The position numbers and the translations under genes were made by a program. This document shows, piece by piece, positions 8,501 to 10,085 of a stretch of DNA of 10,085 nucleotides. The DNA comes from Ichthyophonus hoferi (Eukaryota; Opisthokonta; Ichthyosporea; Ichthyophonida; Ichthyophonidae), in NCBI GenBank assembly GCA_002751075.1, contig NAOQ01000499.1, positions 45,703 through 55,787 of the forward strand, given 5' to 3'. A model generated the notes under the pieces. It had not been told where the DNA came from, made no database searches, and saw nothing but the letters and a program-made list of their open reading frames with translations. Within the stretch, counting starts at the first letter, position 1; the number at the start of each line of letters is the position of its first letter.

Positions 8501-9513
8501 ATACTATCCTATCCTATCCTATCCTATATTATACTATATTATACTGCATTATACTATACTATACTATACTATGTTATATTATATTATACTATATTATACT
8601 ATACCATACTATACTATCCTATACTATACTATCCTATCCTATCCTATCCTACCCTATACTATACTATACTATACTATATTATATATATATACCTATATAC
8701 CTTAATTGCATCCATAATAGAACTGGGAGAGGAGGGTACTACTTGCACAATTCCATTTAAGGCAATATGAGCGCGACAATAAATCATGTGCTGCATTTGG
8801 GCATTAATATGCCCAGTTTGTTTATTTTCTCCAATAGTATCCTGATCTTCATCGTCTTCACCATCACTTTTGATTGGCTTGACGACGTCACCCTCTTCGT
8901 TTGAATTTTCTGAACCAGTGGAAAAGCAAGCTTAAAAGTGAGAATGTTTCTGATTGGTATTTAAAAATTCAAAATCTACAAGGGGAAAGATAGGACGCCA
9001 TATTCCAGGGACTACTGGAATAGTCGATAGTCATTAGGTGGAAATAATTACTACTAATTATAATTAATTGGGCTAATTAGCATGCATATGGTTCTATGAA
9101 TAATATAGTACTAAGTGTATTGTAGTGTACCATATTATATTATATTATACTACATTACATTGCATTATATATATAGTATAGTATTATCTAATACCACACT
9201 ACATTACGTAATATCCTATTATACTCTACCCACTTCCACTTCCTATGCATACCTGGTTCAATCATTGCACTATAAGACTCTACTACACTATATTATATTC
9301 TACAGTATAGTATACCCTACCCTACCCTACCCTACCCTACCCTACCCTACTCTACCCTCCTCTGCCCTCCTCTGCCTTATACATACGTGGTACAAACAGC
9401 TGCACTATCATATCCACTACTGGTCTGACGTAGAAGGCGTTGGCCGAGACTAAGTGTTCCAAAAAATCAATATATATCGTTACTATTGCATCGTCCATCG
9501 TATACCATTTGAT
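2454..9513 (-). CDS. RRN3: RRN3 (TIF-IA), Pol I initiation factor; 13 exons, 5'-partial
   Basis: RRN3 binds RNA polymerase I and recruits it, through the promoter-bound selectivity factor, to rDNA promoters in the nucleolus; this is established for the family. The spliced exons are 9513-9387, 8909-8701, 8371-8234, 8052-7978, 7170-7051, 6785-6552, 6172-6005, 5410-5292, 4871-4697, 4311-4220, 3932-3736, 3540-3431 and 2591-2454. They total 1902 bases, or 633 residues plus TAG, with every junction GT-AG and phase-consistent. Matches to the human protein, recalled from memory, run in order: NLVSAQTVFLRP/HLVSANAFYVRP, EKFPFVRKSE/LKFPHKRRSSE, LHGPFYSACQA/LHGLFYAICQA, LNPLK, IERNNR/MERNDR and LDTFFPFDP/LDAFFPFDP. 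Human RRN3 has 651 residues; the missing start is off the right edge. This gene is longer in its acidic insert and tail. The family fold is HEAT-like repeats. Confidence 0.95.
2669..2758 (-). other. Possible alternative last exon or decayed copy of terminal-exon edge
   Basis: This is a diverged copy of the terminal exon's 5' end and acceptor: GATTGTATAATAGTCTTTCA here against GAGTTTATAATGGCCTTTCA in the exon. It follows its own plausible acceptor TTCTTATCCAG. From that AG, phase 0 stays open for 29 codons (DCIIVFQITLYAIYTKND and so on) before TAA, so it could replace the terminal exon and give a shorter tail without the GSRP repeats. The encoded sequence is AT-driven and not conserved, so decay is the simpler reading. 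Confidence 0.3.
2845..2965. repeat. TATGTA/TATAGG degenerate hexamer tract
   Basis: Between edge copies two and three lies a GTTTATGTATATGTA-type tract that passes into GGTATAGGTATAG. A 62-codon minus open frame rich in Tyr and Ile arises from it. Intronic, non-coding. Confidence 0.85.
3086..3430 (-). other. RRN3 last-intron remainder, AT-rich
   Basis: AT-rich intron next to the 3431 exon with loose TATAC and TACTAT stretches (about 3247-3297 and 3340-3410). A 73-codon plus open frame here is low complexity and crosses repeats. Nothing coding supported. Confidence 0.6.
3431..3540 (-). CDS. RRN3: RRN3 exon: acidic C-terminal tail with S/T-P sites
   Basis: Residues 552-588. One base from the upstream exon plus CG makes Ala, then REKESDSDETESRFETPEC, followed by YSPDNQPMSMTPYDYDD. 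It holds three proline-directed sites (ETPE, YSPD, MTPY) and an acidic SDSDE cluster. The human tail is ITPSSFDTHFRSPSSSVGSPP, also rich in T-P and S-P and regulated by ERK/RSK. It ends in phase 0 at a perfect GTAAGT donor. If that donor were skipped, translation would stop after nine more residues (VSNALNVYI), giving a shorter tail form. Confidence 0.85.
3661..3714. repeat. (CATA)n microsatellite in RRN3 intron
   Basis: About 12 CATA units, the central ones perfect, in the short 195-base intron at 3541-3735. The stretch between it and the donor is pyrimidine-rich on the plus strand (CCCCCTCCCTCTCTC), so the transcript begins the intron with GUGAGAGAGGGAGGG. Confidence 0.95.
3736..3932 (-). 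CDS. RRN3: RRN3 exon: LDAFFPFDP motif
   Basis: Residues 486-551 plus one base. It carries LDAFFPFDPYLLPQSKVYIK, matching human LDTFFPFDPCVLKRSKKFID, then a W in YREW (human YQVWE), an acidic PEEKDYPP linker and NFLK, matching human DDFLKG. Acceptor ATTATCAG and donor GTGAGA. A different minus frame of the same stretch is also open for 63 codons from a Met, but that frame has no family similarity and breaks the phase. Confidence 0.96.
4050..4150. repeat. (ATAAT)n pentamer array in RRN3 intron
   Basis: About 20 units of a 5-base TATAA/ATAAT repeat, with AGTAT units at the left end and scattered CAATA variants. It lies in the 287-base intron between the 4220 and 3932 exons. The rest of that intron is AT-rich with no coding frame. 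Confidence 0.92.
4220..4311 (-). CDS. RRN3: RRN3 exon: AMLPEVVSQFAKLT
   Basis: Residues 456-485 plus two bases of a split Arg codon. It encodes AMLPEVVSQFAKLTYDSQAV and then YCYSVMERND, matching human ICLPSVVNFFAAITNKYQLVFCYTIIERNN. Acceptor is AATCATAG and donor GTGGGT. The next exon supplies the G that completes AGG (Arg), giving ERNDR as in human ERNNR. Confidence 0.95.
4312..4696. repeat. RRN3 intron with (TTAA)n and degenerate ACTAT array
   Basis: A TTAA run at 4331-4354 is followed, from about 4440 to 4684, by a degenerate array of ACTAT/ACACTAT/ATACTACT units. The array abuts the donor of the exon starting at 4697. No exon-edge copy seen. Confidence 0.88.
4697..4871 (-). CDS. RRN3: RRN3 exon: LHGLFYAICQALLYT and LNPLK
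   Basis: Residues 397-455. The first base completes the Lys codon; then come CRYTMVDVKLHGLFYAICQA and, at the end, IDSKLNPLK. Human has FCDVALHGPFYSACQAVFYT and MSQLNPLK, the strongest family signature in the window. The Met of MVDV is internal and not a start, because the frame continues into the upstream exon through acceptor CACTCAG. The donor is GTATGG. Two further copies of the exon's first ~23 bases lie in the upstream intron (5033-5056 and 5211-5234). Confidence 0.96.
4849..5270 (-). repeat. Intronic tandem array of the 4871 exon edge, ~180-base period, 3 copies
   Basis: Plus-strand CATCTACCATCGTATAGCGA (exon, 4849), CATCTACCATAGTATAGTAA (5033) and CATCTACCATAGTATAACGA (5211) are clearly one motif at spacings of 184 and 178 bases. 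Each continues into similar intronic sequence (ATAGGATAATAATAAAAT against ATAAGATAATAAAATAT). Copy two keeps an acceptor-like CCTATCAG; copy three has lost the AG. A 72-codon minus open frame at 4941-5159 spans these copies and is not a gene. Confidence 0.88.
5292..5410 (-). CDS. RRN3: RRN3 exon: ACYLGSYLSR
   Basis: Residues 358-396 plus two bases of a split Lys codon. It encodes ACYLGSYLSRHELVDISAVA and ends DWLNQYISTYDW, corresponding to human AGNYIGSFLARAKFIPLITV and VNWLHIYLNNQD. Acceptor ATTATCAG and donor GTAAGT are both strong. The first ~30 bases of the exon and its acceptor recur about 370 bases upstream in the intron at 5748-5784, without an obvious acceptor AG there. Confidence 0.95.
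5376..5975 (-). repeat. Duplicated block: 5410 exon edge and intron, ~370-420 base spacing
   Basis: Plus-strand GAGATAGATAACTACCTAGG (from about 5382), covering the exon's first ~30 bases, recurs as GAGATACATAACTACTTAGG from about 5754, followed in both by TAACAGG and ATATAATTG. Further into the intron TTTAAAATGGAAATGGTTTA near 5529 pairs with TTTAAAATGGAATCAATTTA near 5952. Two copies thus fill most of the 594-base intron. The 5748 copy has no clear acceptor AG. Confidence 0.78.
6005..6172 (-). CDS. RRN3: RRN3 exon: helical core with RFVQFMLFNLS
   Basis: Residues 302-357, 56 codons, phase 0 to phase 0, from acceptor CCATATTAG to donor GTATGT. It starts VIFDEVILSTHKTRFVQFMLF, matching human INIFDKLLLPTHASCHVQFFMF, and ends VLNATNNTVVRMSA, matching LQDPSNPAIIRQAA. 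This is among the best-conserved parts of the family, helical-repeat core. No tandem copies of either edge were found in the neighbouring introns except those belonging to the next exon. Confidence 0.95.
6173..6551 (-). other. RRN3 intron with short (TA)n run
   Basis: A 379-base intron, AT-rich, with a TA dinucleotide run at about 6415-6433 and a purine-rich AGGAGAGG stretch next to the exon at 6172. A 66-codon minus open frame inside it is AT-driven with no family similarity. Confidence 0.7.
6552..6785 (-). CDS. RRN3: RRN3 exon: ESDS repeat and return to helical core
   Basis: Residues 224-301, 78 codons, phase 0 to phase 0, from acceptor CCCGCAG to donor GTAGGT. The first ~20 residues are a Ser/Asp/Glu run (ESDSESDSESDS) encoded by three tandem 12-base units at 6741-6776. 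They end the acidic insert and are obvious candidate CK2-type sites. After that VRELAHKLDRQMNVMFEFMD aligns with human VHPVAERLDILMSLVLSYMK, and AKRRAHFFAQFL with the region before LINIFDKLL. The exon is shared between disordered linker and folded core. Confidence 0.92.
6786..7050 (-). other. RRN3 intron, nothing further seen
   Basis: AT-rich 265-base intron between the 7051 and 6785 exons. It contains loosely repeated TTGAG/TAATTGTTTAATT stretches but no clear copy of either exon edge, and no coding frame. Confidence 0.6.
7051..7170 (-). CDS. RRN3: RRN3 exon: acidic insert, part 2
   Basis: Residues 184-223, 40 codons, phase 0 to phase 0, between acceptor ATATTCTCAG and donor GTGGGC. It begins VDPSTPEADRGGVEPGHE, a low-complexity linker, and continues QALREDQLMFVIDGMSM, which may form a helix. 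It falls in the variable linker of the family, where human has EDAEETATQ...MDEDEETEHE. Support is the open frame, clean splice sites, phase and a higher GC content than the surrounding intron. The upstream intron carries at least three decayed copies of this exon's 5' edge. Confidence 0.85.
7151..7540 (-). repeat. Intronic tandem array of the 7170 exon edge, ~118-base period, 4 copies
   Basis: The exon edge and adjoining intron, GGTCGACCTGAGAATATTAA on the plus strand, recur at about 7288 (GATCATCCTAAGCATATTAA followed by TTGGTTAGCAGCTTGAT, against TTGGTCAGTAGCTTGAT). A third copy at 7381 even holds exon-internal sequence: GATTCGGTTCGGGTGTACC against GATCCGCTTCAGGTGTACTC. A fourth near 7508 has GGGTCGTCGGCC. 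Each unit ends with ATTATCTGGGTAG-like sequence (about 7239, 7356, 7471). Copies 2-4 all keep an AG on the minus strand at the splice-site position. Confidence 0.8.
7645..7940. repeat. 10-base ACTACATTTT satellite-like array with higher-order order
   Basis: About 29 units of a 10-base motif, ACTACATTTT with variants ending TAT, TGT or starting ACTGCA/ACACTAT. Variants recur in a fixed order: blocks starting GTACTACATT begin at about 7661, 7731 and 7791, with lengths near 70, 60 and 50 bases, and then collapse to simpler 20-base alternation after 7841. It lies inside the 807-base RRN3 intron; the long plus-strand Tyr/Leu/His/Thr-rich open frames here are artefacts of it. Confidence 0.93.
7978..8052 (-). 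CDS. RRN3: RRN3 exon: acidic insert, part 1
   Basis: Residues 159-183, 25 codons, phase 0 to phase 0, from acceptor TATATTCAG to donor GTAAGG. The product is very acidic (VEVTEHLDRTDDVEYEDEED and so on): about half of the residues are Asp or Glu. It occupies the place of the acidic linker after KLLKLDV in human RRN3, which is poorly conserved. There is no sequence match to rely on, so the exon is assigned from the open frame, splice sites and phase. It is probably disordered and exposed. Confidence 0.85.
8053..8233. repeat. RRN3 intron with (ACACTAT)n heptamer array
   Basis: A short 181-base intron. Its middle holds about five near-perfect 7-base ACACTAT units at 8177-8211, preceded by a purine-rich GAGAGAGAAGG stretch. 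Nothing coding. Confidence 0.9.
8234..8371 (-). CDS. RRN3: RRN3 exon: LKFPHKRR helical core
   Basis: Residues 113-158, 46 codons, phase 0 at both ends. The exon opens LKFPHKRRSSEWHEAFLRN and closes MVKID, matching human EKFPFVRKSERTLECYVHN and KLLKLDV. The acceptor is TACTATAG, chosen because it keeps the conserved KFP motif; a nearer AG at CGTCGTAG would lose it and break the phase. The donor is GTAGGT after GAT. An alternative donor four bases further downstream would shift the frame into the next exon. With this choice the junction reads KID-VEV, like human KLDV. Confidence 0.92.
8396..8690. repeat. GA-rich tract and CCTAT/ACTAT pentamer array in RRN3 intron
   Basis: The intron at 8372-8700 contains a GAGAGA tract (about 8396-8426) and a pentanucleotide array from about 8494 to 8686. 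The array alternates ATACT/ATATT units with two CCTAT blocks (about 8506-8526 and 8625-8655). It stops about ten bases before the exon at 8701. Overlapping plus-strand open frames rich in Tyr, Ile and Leu are products of the pentamers, not genes. Confidence 0.9.
8701..8909 (-). CDS. RRN3: RRN3 exon: acidic loop and helical core
   Basis: Residues 43-112. The exon completes a Gln codon split across the junction. It then encodes NSNEEGDVVKPIKSDGEDDE, an acidic loop equivalent to human IIKEGDVDVSDSDDEDD, followed by a helical stretch with MIYCRAHIALNGIVQVVPSS that matches HRALQIIARYVPSTP. The start after TGGTTCAG is fixed by phase: two bases plus the C of the upstream exon. It ends in phase 0 at a GTATAT donor. 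In human RRN3 this loop holds regulatory phosphosites (the Ser199/Thr200 region); here a single SDGED Ser remains as a possible acidophilic-kinase site, which is inference. Confidence 0.93.
8910..9311 (-). other. RRN3 intron, AT-rich remainder
   Basis: Intron between the 9387 and 8701 exons, 477 bases in all. Besides the donor-edge copy and the CCCTA tract it holds AT-rich sequence, an imprecise ATTAT/ACTACATT tract at about 9130-9240, and nothing coding that I can support. A long plus-strand open frame across it comes from the repeats. Confidence 0.7.
9241..9420 (-). repeat. Duplicated donor edge of the 9387 exon
   Basis: Plus-strand 9241-9285 resembles 9376-9420, which covers the 3' end of the exon and its donor. 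Shared pieces are CATACCTGGTTCAATCATTG against CATACGTGGTACAAACAGCTG, then GCACTAT in both. The copy keeps a donor-like CCAG|GTATGC on the minus strand, closer to consensus than the real CCAC|GTATGT. Splicing to it would keep 135 extra bases of intron and bring an in-frame stop soon after the true donor. Confidence 0.7.
9312..9376. repeat. (CCCTA)n tract; GGGTA repeats in the transcript
   Basis: Seven CCC runs spaced exactly five bases apart lie at 9315-9347, followed by a looser CTCTGCC/CCCTCC stretch. In the RRN3 transcript this reads as (UAGGG)n, starting about 30 bases downstream of the exon's donor. Runs of G3 with 2-base loops fit the G-quadruplex pattern, and UAGGG is the known hnRNP A1 core motif. 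It is not the animal telomere repeat, which is TTAGGG. Confidence 0.85.
9387..9513 (-). CDS. RRN3: RRN3 exon: first confident exon in window
   Basis: This exon gives residues 1-42 of the visible protein plus one base of the next codon. It begins IKWYTMDD and contains DFLEHLVSANAFYVRP, ending in LFVP. This corresponds to human LPWLNRSQ...YLAFLGNLVSAQTVFLRP...HFVPP. It starts in phase 0 after an ATTCACAG acceptor and ends in phase 1 at a GTATGT donor. In the family this is amphipathic helical HEAT-like core. Both of its edges have decayed copies in the flanking introns: the acceptor edge to the right and the donor edge at 9241-9285. Confidence 0.93.
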
Positions 9514-9978
9514 CTGTGAATACCAAAGTATGCATGAGCATTAAAAAGTTGCTACCCCATCATTGTATAGATTACAAGGGCTTATTATTTATTTTAAGTT
9601 TTAAACTTTAAAAAGATATTTATGTATGTATTGTTAATGAAAATTAGAGAAAAGAAGGATTGGTATAAAAAGGTTTACCCAAGTATTGAATAGATTACAA
9701 GAGGATTACAATTTAAATTTGAATTTTAAAATTAATATAAAAATTAAATGCTAATAATGCATTTTAAATGAAAGTATTTTATTTCAATGAAAATTTGATC
9801 CCTGTGTGAAAGTAAGCATTTCTATAGACAGGCTTGCCCAATCAGTGCATAGATTGCATAGGCTCATAATTTAAAAAAATTAATTGAACGTTATTTATGT
9901 ATGGCCAAGAAAAATTATTTGATTGTAAGTGAGGCTAAGGTTTGGGTTTTTCAATGTATATTGTATACCAATGCTTAC
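9503..9978 (-). repeat. Intronic tandem array of the 9513 exon edge, 3-4 copies
   Basis: The exon start and adjoining intron recur to the right. On the plus strand, ATTTGATCTGTGAATACC at the exon edge (9507) reappears as ATTTGATCCCTGTGTGAAAG at 9793 and ATTTGATTGTAAGTGAGGC at 9918, with a weaker copy near 9638. The intronic core TAGATTACAAGGGCTTAT at about 9568 recurs near 9690 (TAGATTACAAGAGGATTA) and 9850 (TAGATTGCATAGGCTCAT). Spacings are about 120-160 bases. The copies are diverged by many substitutions and indels. Confidence 0.75.
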
Positions 9979-10007
9979 TGTCACATCCACAAAACTGAAT
10001 CTCACTA
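9979..10007 (-). CDS. Doubtful upstream micro-exon of RRN3
   Basis: A strong donor GTAAGC follows the last codon ACA. Reading back in phase 0, as the next exon requires, gives VRFSFVDVT, with AG at 10009-10008 as a possible acceptor. Joined to IKWYTMDD this gives FSFVDVTIKW, loosely like human LISIILRLPW. There is no pyrimidine tract, the exon would be only 29 bases, and the stretch also resembles another copy of the downstream exon edge (GTATACCA near 9964). Weak support only. Confidence 0.25.
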
Positions 10008-10085
10008 CTATCATATATCCCATCATACTATCATACTATCATACTAACATACTAACATACTATTATACTAACATACTATCATATT
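10008..10085. repeat. CATACTAT/CATACTAA array running off the window
   Basis: Irregular 8-10 base units CATACTAT, CATACTAA and TATTATACTAA fill the last ~70 bases and continue beyond the edge, inside the upstream RRN3 intron. Confidence 0.85.

Noticed and set aside
8439-8770. Plus open frames with Tyr/Ile/Leu repeats
   Set aside because: Products of the ATACT/CCTAT pentamers, antisense to an RRN3 intron and exon.
9313-9357. Interstitial telomere repeat
   Set aside because: The unit is five bases (CCCTA), not the six of TTAGGG, and it grades into other local pentamers.
9115-9453. 112-codon plus open frame with PTLPYPTLPYP
   Set aside because: Produced by the CCCTA tract, antisense to RRN3.

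Overview
This is an AT-rich, intron-rich eukaryotic window, most likely from an animal and plausibly an early-branching one such as a sponge, cnidarian or placozoan; the clade is inferred and not proven. It holds one confidently recognised gene: RRN3 (TIF-IA), the RNA polymerase I-specific initiation factor. The gene lies on the minus strand, so it reads from right to left. Thirteen exons at 9513..2454 join with consistent reading phases into 633 codons plus a stop. They match human RRN3, as I recall it, from about the LPWLNRSQ region to the C-terminus. The N-terminal exon or exons and the promoter lie beyond the right edge.

Layout from right to left. 10085..9514 is an upstream intron containing repeats and one doubtful 29-base micro-exon. 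9513..8234 holds three exons of the N-terminal alpha-helical core. 8052..6552 holds an acidic, presumably disordered insert that leads back into the core. 6172..3736 holds the conserved C-terminal half, with the landmarks LHGLFY, LNPLK and LDAFFPFDP. 3540..3431 encodes an acidic tail with S/T-P sites. 2591..2454 is the terminal exon, with a GSRP-repeat basic tail and the stop codon. Every intron is GT-AG on the minus strand. 2453..1 has no recognised gene; it holds diverged duplications, microsatellites, and a coding-like stretch at 2-160 that is open on both strands.

The striking feature is the intron architecture. At least five introns contain decayed tandem copies, usually 2 to 4 at spacings of roughly 120 to 370 bases, of the boundary with their downstream exon. 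Each copy carries the first bases of the exon, its 3' splice site and the adjoining intron. One intron instead carries a copy of its upstream exon's donor edge. Some copies keep a usable-looking AG or GT, so they are candidate cryptic splice sites. At the terminal exon, one copy is phase-compatible and could act as an alternative last exon. The remaining intron length is mostly short-period arrays (ATAAT, ACTAT, CCTAT, CCCTA, ACACTAT, CATA and a 10-base ACTACATTTT family). No transposon, virus-like element, rRNA, tRNA or CRISPR array was recognised.
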